64,000 nt of DNA from Leguminivora glycinivorella (taxonomy: Eukaryota > Arthropoda > Insecta > Lepidoptera > Tortricidae): assembly GCF_023078275.1 (NCBI RefSeq), contig NC_062979.1, forward strand, positions 20,379,848-20,443,847. The letters are read 5' to 3'. The translations under genes were made by a program, and so were the position numbers. How positions within the stretch are numbered: position 1 is the first letter of the stretch; each line of letters starts with the position of its first letter. This document shows, piece by piece, positions 49,479-60,849 of this stretch. A model generated the notes under the pieces. That model was given only the letters and a program-made list of their open reading frames with translations. It was not told where the DNA came from and did not search any database.

Positions 49479-50858
49479 ATAATTGGTGGTTGTCACAGTG
49501 GCAACGGTCTGCATTTCACATGCATTAGTTGCACGAAGCTGTCACAGTGGATAGATTTTGGAATTGTCCCAGCCCACGCTTATGGAGATAATAAATCGAG
49601 TCTGAGTTGAGATAAAATTATTCATTGTAATGAATTTCTAATGAACATTGTCAATTTCTTATTGACTTTGTCTCGGCGTTTGGAGCAAGCTCAGGTCTAA
49701 GGGTTCACTAGTTTTTACAAAAGCATCAACCCTTTGACCCTCCAACCGATAGGCGATAGGCCTGTTCCTCATTACTCCTTTTGTGAGACAGGAGACAGAA
49801 TAGCATTGTCTGATGGTAGGTACGCGATCACCGTTGTAAGAAGTACCATACTCTTTGTTAGAGCTATACGCTTTGGGTTTGATGGATTATGGATTAGTCT
49901 TTTTTCCTCAAAATGTTTTCCTTAATTGACAAGAGACTCGTAAATCAAAAAATTGTGTTTGGACCCGCTAGATATTGTTCGCACAACCGCTAAGCTACCA
50001 ATGTTTTCACAACTGTGTAATGTGACGTTATTAAACACAAATAAGAGACGAACTAACAAATTATTTCAACTTCATTTCTGCTTTCAAAATTGACGTCATT
50101 AGCAAAAATGTGTACATTTTATAACTCTTATTATAGGCTGGCGACATTTCAACGACAAATGTAATCACGAGATATCCGAGACATACTATTTTGTCTGGTA
50201 ATTAAGGTAATTTTTAGTATAAATTCTACAAATTACTTCTTCATTATGCTGGTTCAACGGCTTGGGCATTGCCACACGCAATCTTGTTTGCGCTTCGAGT
50301 TCGAGGTTTTTTTTTTTCATCAACCGTAGTATTGTTATGTCAAAGCCTTAATGTACCTTCCTAAAGTACCTAACATCACAATCACATAGTAGATAGCTCT
50401 CTATCTGGATTGGCGCTAATGAAGACTCATCAATTACAAAAAAAATCAAAATATGTATAACATTCGACATTAAAATTCCATTTATTTTGGAAGGTTAGTA
50501 AATTAAAATAATAGAAAGGGTAACCCCTTCACATATTTTTCATTCCTTCTCACGGAATTTTTCAAATGAAAATGTTTTTATACAAAAACGTAATACCACA
50601 CGCAGCTTTCCATGATTAACAACAACAATTCTTTACCAAGAACAATTCTGCGAATCCAAAGAAAATATTTACTTTCATAATTATAATCCAACACTCACTA
50701 ACCAATAACCATTCATGAACTTTATAATCTTTACTGTAAGTTCTATATTTTCCTAGTGTAAAGACAAGTCACTATCAGATATATCTGAACGGCCGAGGTA
50801 GTCAAAAATGTCTGAACACGCACTCTAACTTCACAATCACAGTATAGCCTCTACATCA

Positions 50859-51030
50859 CAGTGCCTCCCACCCGTTCTCAGCTACCTCACATTTACCACC
50901 TGTCAACAATGCGACCAATCGACCTGTCATATCTCACTCACACAAGCAACGCGTTCACCTACACGAGCTTAGACTGTGTGCATAGGATTGCGTCTCTTTC
51001 ATATATTTGATCGCCATTGTCCGAGGTGTG
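50859..51030. repeat. Right-copy dispersed repeat D
   Basis: Counterpart of 23065-23235. Confidence 0.5.
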
Positions 51031-52468
51031 ACACAATGGAGGCGTGTTCAGATGTTTTTGACCACTCTAGGTGTTCCTATATATCTGACGGCTACATTAC
51101 GTGTTCACATTCACACCGGGTTCCATACAAAATGCGCAAAGGGCTGGGAGGAGCTAATTGTTGCCTTCCGATTGCTCTAGAAACAAAGGCCTAAAGATGC
51201 CTATGTTTTTTCCGTTGCGTTCCTCTTTGTTAATATTATGTTTGCGAGTGATGAGTGACCAGCGTTTTTGAAATGTAATGACTATGCCATGACTACGTAA
51301 AATATGCGACTTAATTATCACATACTTATTATCTAGGCAGTCTAGAGAAGCTCACAATCACGGGACGCATGGTAAGGAAGCGCAGAAGTGGAAGCATGGG
51401 CACACGTTGGGCAGACAGAATAACGTCTGTGACAAAGACCACTTAGCAGGCTAGCATGCACCGGGCCCAGGATCGAGTGGCGTGGAAACAACTGGTGAAG
51501 AGTGTCCACATTCGTCACGTCCCTCAGCCATGAGGTTACGACAAAGAAGAAGATTATCTAGGTGTATGTAATATACCAATACACCGAGTAACTCTCGTTC
51601 TCACCATAATCACCATTATATCAATCAAAAAGTAAATGGGGACACCTTAGACAGACCAACACTAGGTAAGTACTTAAGCGGCGGTAATGCACATACGCAA
51701 TAAATGGACAAGGACACGGGCACCAATCGTAATAATGATAATATCACTCACTCACTTTTGATATCACTGCATGCGATACCAAAAATAGCTGTTTAAACTG
51801 GACATCAAATGTAACATCTTCAGCGAGAGAGACAGTTAGTTAATCATACTTTTGATGGCATACGTGTTTGTTTCATCCGTGACTGTTGAAGTTGACTGTA
51901 TAATATGTCCAAAACCTTAATAAATTGTAGTTATGAACCAGCTGTCATAAGATTTTACCATCACGTCAAATTCCAAGCTTTTTATTGATAATCCCTCTAC
52001 TCGTATGATTAAAATAACTAGCGCTTGTAACTTGCAACACTTTTCATGTACGAGTGCCCCTCGTTATGTTAGCTGTTTGCAGAATTACTTTTTTTTATTT
52101 TCCCGTCAGCGCGGGTGTTGTGCTCGAATAATTATTTATTATCAGATTAAAACCGGCTTTATTCCGCTTTAGGTAATAGGCGAAATAATACACTCGCGTG
52201 TTTCAACTTGTTATGCTTTTTTACATAACCGGGAAACATAGAAATGGAGGATAATTTAACAATATAAAATAGTATTTTATACAATCGTGATATAATACAA
52301 AGCTTTTCAGTCGAGTACCATGTTTAGGCCACGAAGCTTGCTGAGTAGCCTAATAGTACGGTACGAGAGTGAAATTGACAGATTAAAAGTCGACGAGTAG
52401 AAAAAATATTTTAAGCGGGTTACTGACTTATTGTTTAGATGTTGAAACATCAGTGTACGCGCTCAATA

Positions 52469-52698
52469 TCCATACTTAATATTATAAATGGGAAAGTGTG
52501 TGTGTCTGTTTGTCCGTCTTTCACGGCAAAACGGAGCATTGGATTGACGTGATTTTTTAAAGGGAGATAGTTGAAGGGATGGAGAGTGACTTAGGCTACT
52601 TTTGTCTCTTTCTAACTTCTTACTTTTCTAAAATGGAGGGTGGAAGTTTGTATGGTGCGTTCCGCAATTATCGAATTTAACGCGAGCGAGGCAGCTAG
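52469..52698 (+). mobile_element. Right-copy Helitron-like element (second)
   Basis: Counterpart of 24673-24902 with A before TCC and CTAG|T at the end. Confidence 0.6.
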
Positions 52699-52887
52699 TA
52701 TTTCGATATTTTGACCTTTTTGGACTGGAAGATCTACAGGAACCTCTTGCTGATCGAAACAATAAATGATTATTTTTGAATATTCTTATCAAAATTACGG
52801 TCGTATAATAAAACTGTGCTTATTATCAAGGGCTCCCTGTGGTCACTTAACAAATTTGCTTTTTCACTCCGCCATATTTTCGTTGTC

Positions 52888-53107
52888 CATTTACATACAT
52901 ACATATAATCACGCCTGTTCCATATTCCATAAAGGGGCCACTCTTGGCAAAAAGGGGTTGAAAGAAATCCAAACTGTGACATTGCAGTCACAGGTTGACA
53001 GCCTCTCGCCTACGCCACAATTTAACCCATATCCCACAGTCGACTTCTACGACACCCACGGGAAGAAACGGGGTGGTGAAATTCTTAACCCGTCAGCGTC
53101 GCCACCA
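52888..53107 (+). mobile_element. Right-copy family C repeat (second)
   Basis: Counterpart of 25095-25313. Confidence 0.5.
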
Positions 53108-53629
53108 CGGGACAGTTAATTTATTATTATTTTCGGTGTTTCGTTGTAACTAATACGCGTTATTACTGGATAGCTCGTTAGCGTGGCATCACTCAGATCG
53201 TCAGGCTTACACTAGGTACTTATCCTGCACTTGGCATTGATTGAATGTAGCTAAGCCGGTGTTCACAGTAGTTAAGTATTGTGTACTGAAATCGTGTAGC
53301 GTTGTAAACAGTGCTTAGTAATGTAGGTAATGGATATTATATGTCAGTCTGTCAGGCATTTAATCTTAAATAAATAAATCAAAAATGACATTGGAATACA
53401 TAATGTTTAACCTTACATTTTCAAAGCGCACTTCTTCGTAGTTAAAGACAAAAATAAAACTATGGATACGGATTATAGCTACCCACATTGTCATATTTTC
53501 ATTAACATTTCTTGTATGTGGGTAGCTTTTGCACGTTGTAATTTTTCCTCAGTCACCCGTTGACCACGAATGCTGTAAAGTGTTCGAAACGTCGGGATGA
53601 ATTGTAAATTCATTATATGCGATTTAATC

Positions 53630-53870
53630 CGTTTCCCTCACTACAGCGAGGAAAGTACAACGCCAAAAATGCATTTATCACTGCTTCCAGTAGTTCCACA
53701 GGTGGTAAATCATCTTTATACTAGATTCACCTTCTTTTATTAACTTTAAAGCAGTTAATTTGACTTTATTCAAGGTCAAATTACTTTACCCACTAGTGGA
53801 TAAAATGCGTTTTTACCCGCTGGTATTAAAGGACAAAACACGTGTTTCCGAGCTAGTGAGGGGAAAAAGT
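53630..53870 (-). mobile_element. Right-copy family A, inverted, longer than in the left copy
   Basis: Runs inverted from CCTCACTACAGCGAGGAAAG through the AAACACGTGTTT palindrome to GCTAGTGAGGGGAAAAA. The left copy keeps only the part equivalent to 53717 onward. Confidence 0.55.
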
Positions 53871-53989
53871 TATTTTCCTTTTATTTAATACTTTGCACGC
53901 TCCAAGTATTTTATCAATGTAATTGATATGTCTTCTTTGGTTTGAATTGAATTTGTAGGGTTCACAAACGTTTTTTTCTTGCAAATTAG

Positions 53990-54550
53990 TTAACATAATA
54001 ATATAGCATCTCTTCTTATTTAAGAGCTTTGTAGGTCTTGTCGGTGGAGTATGCGCCATATTTCCCTATTCTCCGCTTTCCTCTTTAGTTCTTGATACGA
54101 CATGACACCGGCCTTCTCCTTGAGCTGGTCAACAAAACTCTTCCTGGGCCTTTCTCGCCCTCTTTTTCCTTTCACCTTTCCTTCTATGATATTTTTAAAG
54201 AAGGTATCATGTCGTATCAAGTGACCAATCATTTTGCCTCTTCTGTTTTCTATTTCTTTAATTAGTCTTCTCTTTTCTCCTACAATTTCCAGCACCTCTT
54301 CATTAGTTATTCGTTCTGTTTAACTAATTTTCTCCATCCTTCTCCAGCACTTTCGAATGCGGCTAGCCGTTTACTCTCTTTTTTGGTCAGAATCCACGTT
54401 TCGCAGCGGTATAAAGCTCCATATATAAGTTTTGATGAGCCGTTTCCAAATTTTTCGCGGTATCTTGGCGGTGAAAAGATGTTTTTTATTATATAGCATA
54501 TAAAAGATCATTATGACCTTTTGTGTAAACACGCCCTTACCACAACAGCA
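53990..54550 (-). pseudogene. Right-copy LINE C-terminal remnant
   Basis: Contains a 91-codon open frame (54020-54295) with EIENRRGKMIGHLIRHDTFF and GKRGRERPRKSFVDQLKEK, continuing into KRLIKTY-type sequence upstream. The catalytic domain is absent. Confidence 0.65.
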
Positions 54551-54824
54551 GCCTTACCTGATCTTGACCGCTCCCGTCCATAGTTCACAGGGTCAACGCC
54601 CGCGGTTATTAATGATCGCACGTCAAATGATTATTTGAAGTTTCGGGTGTCGAAACTGGGTCGGCTCAGGCCGGGAAAGTTGGGAATGACTAGAATTTCT
54701 CCTGACCCTTAGGTCGATGTAAACGGGCTGCAATTGAACTGCAACTTGTATTGAAACTGCACATTCAGCGCCATCTATAAACCCTTGGGCACGGTATAAT
54801 AAAGAGTACTATCGTACAGTATGG

Positions 54825-54990
54825 TCACTCCCGTTCCCCGCTGAAAGTGCCGCCCGCCCCCTCTCGGTTCCCTCACAGCTACAGCCTGTCAAAAACGCGA
54901 ACAGACGACCTGTCATATTTCACTCATACAAGCGTACGCGTTCACCTACACGAGCTTAGACTGTGTGCTAGGAACGCGCCTCTTCCATGT
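54825..54990. repeat. Dispersed repeat D, uninterrupted
   Basis: Equivalent of 26695-26834, but it reads on through ACGAGCTTAGACTGTGTGC where the left copy has N. The match to the left copy stops here because of the gap. Confidence 0.5.
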
Positions 54991-55069
54991 ATTTTAGAGT
55001 TGTGCCTGCTCATTCACTGAAAGATCGCTCCCAACTAGTACGATCTCCGAAGTGTACTACTTCGTTCTT

Positions 55070-55250
55070 TTAGGACATTTACGCAGCGTCTTGCGTGAGC
55101 GACGGTCGCGCGACCGTCGCGCGACCGTCGCCGTCGCGTCTCATCGCATCGTCTACTTCCATATCGATAAGGTTTGATTTCGTATGCGTCGCATCGCCGT
55201 CGCGCGACCATCGCGCGACCGTCGCCCACGCAAGCCACGGCGTTAGGACA
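55070..55250. mobile_element. GC-rich MITE with 8-bp TSD TTAGGACA
   Basis: The element is 55078-55242. TTAGGACA is repeated exactly at 55070-55077 and 55243-55250. Near the ends, CTTGCGTGAGCGACGGTCGC and its counterpart from the right end CTTGCGTGGGCGACGGTCGC form inverted repeats. The interior is built from GTCGCGCGACC units. The 8-bp TSD suggests hAT-type mobilisation. Non-coding. Confidence 0.7.
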
Positions 55251-55554
55251 GTAGTACACCGATAGAGCGAGAGACAAATTGTGCATAATTATGGCGTACA
55301 GTAACGCTCGCTCGTACTAGAGAGCAGAATCATTTGTGAGTAGTTCGGTCTAGTACAGTACAGGGAATCGTGTCTTTTGTACTATTATTACATGTCCTAC
55401 ACAAGCCTAATGTATTTGACCACCAGTGTCCGAGGTGTGCCCTGGGTGTGTGCTTTCTTCCGAATTCAGTCTGCTTTAGCTAGCTTTACTGCTGAAGTAG
55501 TGCAGCGCAACATTACTGTCGCAAATATCAAGTCGATTCGTTTACACTTCATAA

Positions 55555-55700
55555 CAGTAGTAGTAGTAGTAAACACTTTATTGCACAAAACAAATTACAA
55601 GTACAGTAAATGATTATAATTGTTATGTACAAAGGCGAGCTTATCCCTTTAAGGGATCTCTTCCAGCTAACTTTAGAACAACTGAGAGATGAAAATAGGA
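55555..55700 (-). mobile_element. LINE 3' end (minus strand), (TAG)n-terminated
   Basis: AGTAGTAGTAGTAAACACTT followed by TATTGCACAAAACAAAT and TCCCTTTAAGGGATCTCTTC resembles the untranslated 3' end of an insect LINE, inverted, with a triplet repeat as terminal tail. No coding part present. Confidence 0.45.
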
Positions 55701-55954
55701 AATGGTAAGAATCATAAGCAATTAAGCATATCGAAGCTAACTGTTGTAGCGTTACGTCCTCTTACAAGAGTCTTTTGCAAGAATACGTAACTGGCTGACC
55801 TAGGGGTGAAGTGAATTTGAGAGTGAGATGAAATAAAAATAAGTAAATCAGGGGTAGGTACGTTTATTATACGGCTCTTTGTAATCGGCGATATGGCACG
55901 AGGTATTTATGAAATAAGTTAGGTACTTAATCTTCCGCAGTAGCACGAAGTCCC

Positions 55955-56095
55955 AAAGTAGTGGTTCGCAGCGGGCACGAACACCGAAAAGTGTTCCGAA
56001 GTAGAGGCACGCAACGGGTAAGAAGACTCGGAGTAATGGCGTGCAGCGGGTATGAAGACACGGAGTACTGGCGCGCAGCGGTAAGCGTGTGCGGC
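55955..56095 (+). repeat. Degenerate ~32-bp tandem repeat, about four units
   Basis: Successive units carry GTAGTGGTTCGCAGCGGGCA, GTAGAGGCACGCAACGGGTA, GTAATGGCGTGCAGCGGGTA and GTACTGGCGCGCAGCGGTAA. The frames here on both strands are open because of the repeat and GC content; I see no protein family. Confidence 0.5.
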
Positions 56096-56099
56096 GCGC

Positions 56100-57070
56100 A
56101 GATCCACGTTTTAGCGCGGTTATGTAGCCCGCGTGCTCGAGTAGGCACGTCTAACAGCGTTCGTATGGAGCCTTTAGCAGATAGGTTAGCTCACGAGGTC
56201 ACACGTTCAGGCCGTTGAAAAGCAGAGCTACACGGCTTACAGCTCGCCGAAAGAGGAGAGGACGTGAAGACTGAAGAGGGTTTCTTGAAGAGTGCGGGGC
56301 CTGCCTTGGCCACGCACGGACCCTTGACTGACGGGTTTGACATGAGGGCCGCTTATATACCCATGCTTGATAATTTTAGAAAATAAATTTAAAATTTAAA
56401 AATTATCGCTAGCCAATTATAAAATATGGTCTAAAACTAATAAAACTACATTAAAAGTATACAAACTTAACTCTTTAGTCAGTTTAAAACTTTGAAAGAA
56501 TATTGATTGACATGGTGATGTCAATCAATAAATAAATATGTCAAATTAAAATATGAAACGATTCAATGTTTTTCTGCAAAGAAATAGTTAAAAATATTGT
56601 AGACTAGAAAGGTAAGTTTCGCCGTTGCAAACTGCATTGATAGTACCATGTTTAGTACATGTAGGAGAAATAGAATCTAATTTTGAACATAAATCATTGC
56701 AGTTACAGACAGACGCCAGTAAACAGAGAAATAAGGATTATAAGAGCATATCCAAGGCAATTACAACCACCAACCAGTTCATGAAAAAGAAAATCAGTGC
56801 TACAAAGAAATAAGGAATAAAGATAATTAAAGGAATAGAAGCAAATCGAAAACATTACATTAAAAACCATCAGTCCATGGAATTGAGGTGAGGGCTGTAT
56901 GCTAGACTGTCCTTATCGCTCTTATGTAGTGGTGTGACAGAGCCAAACTGCGTTTGATAGCCATGTAGCGTCAACGATTGTCTACGGTTAGGTCGGCTGT
57001 TTCGCGGTTTAGCCAACATGATGTTATTTCGTATAAAAACGAAATGTCTGTCACTACTACCTATTATCTA
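56100..57070. other. Intergenic stretch without recognised gene
   Basis: GC-richer to 56350, then AT-rich. A 62-codon frame at 56625-56813 has no motif. No RNA gene seen. Confidence 0.45.
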
Positions 57071-57574
57071 TGAAAATGAAAATGAAATGAAAATGAAATA
57101 TTTATTTTTCAAGTAGGCATATTACAATGCGCATATGAACGTCAAATAAAGCTACGCCGGCTCTAACCCTACGCCTCAGCCTCGAGAAGATTTCAGTCCC
57201 CCCTCAGTTGGGAGGGGGGTATCCACTATGGGACCGGCAAGAAACTCGGCGGGCAACTTCTTTTCAAAACATTACATCTTATAACTAACATGCATTAAAT
57301 AACAAGATACAATTTAACATGCAAAAGTATTCATCAAAGAATATGAACAGACTAGGTACTCTATGGAAATTAATTTCAATAAATTATATTATTGCTTAAT
57401 AATACGTCGTTCTTCTTCAGAGAAAACATATCAAATTGTCACAGAAGAAAAAGATAATATGAATCTCAATATCATTAAATATGTAATTTACCTACACAAC
57501 ATAAAATATAAAATATTTGATGTGCTTTCTTATCTGAACTGTGTCCTCTATACATAATACAATTATTTTAATTG

Positions 57575-58969
57575 CTATTCGTTTTTTGTAGTTTCTGGTT
57601 CGGGCCATGCATGTTTGTCTGTCAAATAGTCCTCGACTCTGTAATAAGCCTTTAACATCAATGATTTTTTTAAGTAGTTCTTAAGAGCTGGGAGGGGTAA
57701 TCTCAAAGCAGTGTCAGGTAACTTATTATAAAAATGAATGCATTGCCCAACAAATGACTTCTGTACTTTACGGACACGAAACTTCTTTATGGCAAGCTTA
57801 TTTTTGTTTCTAGTGTTATAATTATGGATATCAGAATTCTTAGTGAAACAGTCTAAATTCTTAACAACATAAATTATACTATCATAAATGTATTGGGAAG
57901 CTACAGTTAAGATATTAATTTCTTTGAAGAGTTCTCTTACTGATTCACGTGTTCCTAAGTTGTAAATAGAACGAATGGCTCTCTTTTGTAATACAAAGAT
58001 AGTCTGTATGTCAGCTGCTTTGCCCCAAACCAGAATACCGTATGACATTACACTGTGAAAATAACTATGATACACTAGGCGAGCTGTCTCAACATTAGTC
58101 AGTTGCCTGATTCTCCTAACGGCGTATGCGGCTGAACTTAATTTGCTTGCTAGTTTCCTTATATGAGGACTCCATTGTAGATTTTTGTCCAATGTTAAGC
58201 CAAGGAACAGTGTTGTATCTACCATCTCTAAGCATTCATCATTCAAAAGTATTTTTGTATCGATTGGTTTAACATTCGGCAGAGAGAATCGAATACATTT
58301 GGTTTTCTTAGAATTAAGAAGTAAATTGTTGACAGTAAACCACTGCAGTACATCAGCTAACGTGCTATTAATTACATTGTAATCCGTAGATTTTCGGTCA
58401 ACATTAAAAAGCAGTGATGTATCATCAGCAAAAAGTACTATTTCACAAAAGTTTTTTACTATACATGGCAAATCATTTATATAAACCAAAAACAGGAATG
58501 GACCTAAAATTGAGCCTTGTGGCACTCCTAATTGGACAACAGTCCCGCTAGAGCGAGTTTTGTTAACAACTACTGTTTGTGTTCTATTGCTAAGGTAAGA
58601 AGACATAAAGTTTAGGGCATTTATAGACAAACCATAGTGTTCTAATTTCAAAATGAGCGTTCCATGATCCACACAATCAAAGGCTTTTGAAAGATCACAA
58701 AATATGCCAATTGCATCACAAGAATTTTCCCAAATATTATATATATGTTTAATGAGTACCGAAGCAGCATCGGTCGTGGAACGGCCCCTTGTGAAACCGA
58801 ACTGTTTCCTTGTAAGTAATCTATGTCTGTTGAAGTGTCCCAGTAGATCATTTAACATTAGCTTTTCAAAGACTTTACTTAGAACAGGAAGTATTGATAT
58901 GGGACGGAAATTGGTTATATCACTCGAATCACCCGATTTAAAAAGCGGTATGACTTTGCTACATTTCAT
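57575..58969 (-). pseudogene. LINE reverse transcriptase domain
   Basis: 464 open codons. Motifs in order: FRPIS at 21-25, CDLSKAFDCVDH from 91, GVPQGSILGP at 148-157, and the catalytic FADDT at 180-184, followed by thumb sequence and a normal C-terminus (YNTRNKNKL..., YNKLP..., LKNYLKK). The catalytic aspartates are present. The same frame continues upstream, but a TAA at 58988-58990 separates it from the linker part (IYNISIS-stop-GTFPDLMKCSKV), so the apparent start methionine is internal to the original protein. It would have copied LINE RNA at a nicked target. Confidence 0.85.
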
Positions 58970-58987
58970 AAGATCTGGAAAGGTGCC

Positions 58988-59278
58988 TTATGAAATTGAA
59001 ATATTATATATTACGGCCAAGTAAGGTGCTATTATATCTATGACATGACTAATTACTTTAACTGATGTTCCCCATAAGTCTTCCGTTTTCTTTAAATTGA
59101 GTGACTTGAATGTTTTAACAATATTTACAGAGTCTACTTGACTAAATTCAAATGAATTATTACATTTCTTAACATTAGCACAAAGTAATGAATGGGCTTG
59201 AGCCGCAGAAGAATGTAAACATTTTGTGGTGTTAACGGCTATGTTTGAGAAATGTTGCTTCGAATGCCGAGGCAACAT
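58988..59278 (-). pseudogene. LINE ORF2 linker between endonuclease and RT
   Basis: 96 codons in the same frame as the reverse transcriptase, closed by the TAA at 58988-58990. Content such as FKSLNLKKTEDLWGTSVKVI followed by IAPYLAVIYN matches the usual region before the RT of CR1/Jockey LINEs (SVK.I...I..PL..I.N.S). It overlaps the endonuclease frame by 47 bp in a different phase, marking a frameshift. Confidence 0.7.
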
Positions 59279-60305
59279 CGCTGTTCGACACTATTTGTTG
59301 ATTATCTGATACAATGTTGACTTGACAATCGCGTGATTTACATTTACCAGCTTCTTTATTTATAATACTCCAAGTTGTTTTCACTTTGTTGTCCGACACT
59401 TTCAATTTAGAACTAATAAAGTTTTTCTTGGCAGTTAAACACACTTTCTTGAAGATTCTTGAGTAGTTTCTTACATAGTCCAGGAATTCTGAATTCTTGT
59501 TCAGCTCTCTCTCACCATAAAGTTCATAAAGTCTTTTTCTACTTTTGTGAATACCTACAGTAGCCCATTCACTAAACTTTGTTTTAACTTTTGACCCACT
59601 AATAGATTTCACTTTGAAATTGTTATTAAATTGATTCAGAATTACATTGAAAACTTCTTGATACAAATGATTACAGTCATAATGCGAAAATGGTATTATA
59701 GACAAACTATGTTGAATTTCATTTTTGAATGATTCCAAGCGAGATCCAGTAATGGGTCTATATGTTATTGTTTGTGGAGTATCATGAATAACGTTTAAGA
59801 AAGCTGCCCTTTGGCCGCTGTGATCGGAATGAAAACAGTTAAATAATTTCTTATCTATACATTCACAGTCACAAAAAATATTATCTAGGCATGTTGCACT
59901 AGTCACACCTACCCGGGTAGGTTCAAGAAATAAATTAAATAAATTAAATGATTTAAACAAACAGAGCATTTTAACAGTATTACTAGATGACTCGAGCAAG
60001 TTAACATTAAAATCTCCACATACAATAACATGTTTTTGGCCCTTGCACACTAACTTCAGAACATTTTCCATTGTAGATTCAAATATGCTGAAGTCAGCTG
60101 ATGGTGGTCTATAAACACATACAATAATATATCTGTCTAATTCAACACATGAAATTTCTATAGTTCTTTCTATGGAATATTTTACAACATCTTTGCGCTC
60201 TTTACACTTCATACAATTTTTAACAATAATAAGGGAGCCACCATGAACAGCAGATTTTCTGGCAAAAAAACTAGCTAATTTAAAATTAACATAATCAAAT
60301 ATCAA
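59232..60305 (-). pseudogene. LINE AP-endonuclease domain, N-terminally truncated
   Basis: 357 codons. VYRPPSADF near 64-72, CGDFNVNLL from 96 and the HSDHSGQ motif at 159-165 are the later motifs of the apurinic-type endonuclease of non-LTR elements; the early N and E motifs are lost with the truncation. The residues after it (SEWATVGIHKSRKRLYEL) form the normal linker towards the RT. The first codon is TTG, not ATG. Confidence 0.8.
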
Positions 60306-60394
60306 CTGTTACACTTTTATGTTAGAATGATAATAGACCTTACGCTTGGTTTATATTTCGTTCGCTACAATGATTGCCACGTTGTGCACGTGGC

Positions 60395-60500
60395 CAAGCG
60401 GGCTAGCACGGTCGCGTGATATAGCCTATCGCATCAGTGCGTCTTTTTCGCACCTTTAGTAGATGCGATAAGCCATATCATACTAGTGTGCTAGACACAA
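60395..60500. mobile_element. Small palindromic element
   Basis: CTAGCAC, GTGATATAGCC and TATCGCATC on the left pair with GATGCGATA, AGCCATATCAT and GTGTGCTAG on the right around a TCTTTTT loop. About 100 bp in all, non-coding. Confidence 0.5.
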
Positions 60501-60527
60501 AACTGTAAACTATGTTTCAGGAAATTC

Positions 60528-60849
60528 CAAAAATAGTTATTTGTTTTACAAGGGGCAAAGTTGTTGTTTAACCGGACGTGCCAATATTGATACCCGAGCA
60601 AGCGATAGATTCCAATATTCATGTTCAAAAACTGGAATCTTGAGCGTTGCGAGGGTTTCAAGGCACGAAGGTTAAACAAACTTTGCCGCCGAGTAAAACA
60701 CAAATTTTTTCACCACACCAACACGAATAAAATACTGACTATAATACATCAAACTAAATTAAAAATATCAATTTGTTCAATATTTATGGTTCAAAATCAT
60801 CATTTGTATGTAAATTCTACCAGCCAGCTGAAGATCTCAAGTTAAAATT
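60528..60849 (-). mobile_element. Family B element, left part of an interrupted copy
   Basis: Reverse complement of the 9200-9532 part of family B: from AATAGTTATTTGTTTTACAA to ATCTCAAGTTAAAATT, where the match stops at the inserted element. The match resumes at 63888. Confidence 0.65.

Larger units (their letters stand above)
27748..54950. repeat. Right copy of the 27.8-kb direct duplication
   Basis: Collinear with 1-26834. From 27748 to about 32790 it is interrupted every 10-30 bases by small, mostly insertion-type differences. From about 32790 on it is nearly identical, differing mainly in homopolymer length. Larger differences are the loss of left-copy 4909-4992, extra sequence at about 53470-53710 and at about 53868-53962, and a few small indels. 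All delimited transposons of the left copy are present at orthologous positions, so the copies separated after those insertions. Confidence 0.95.
57071..60311 (-). mobile_element. 5'-truncated CR1/Jockey-like LINE
   Basis: Minus-strand non-LTR retrotransposon. Its 3' end is a short TTTCATTTTCATTTTCAT repeat (57071-57098), after a roughly 470-bp untranslated region (57099-57574) containing the CCCCCCTCAGTTGGGAGGGG hairpin. Coding remnants run endonuclease (60305-59232), linker (59278-58988) and reverse transcriptase (58969-57575). The upstream half of the endonuclease and any ORF1 are missing: the frame opens at a stop (60309-60311) with no ATG. Confidence 0.85.

Noticed and set aside
55919..56218. 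Three overlapping frames (62-85 codons) on both strands
   Set aside because: They are products of the GC-rich degenerate minisatellite; none shows a start context or motif.
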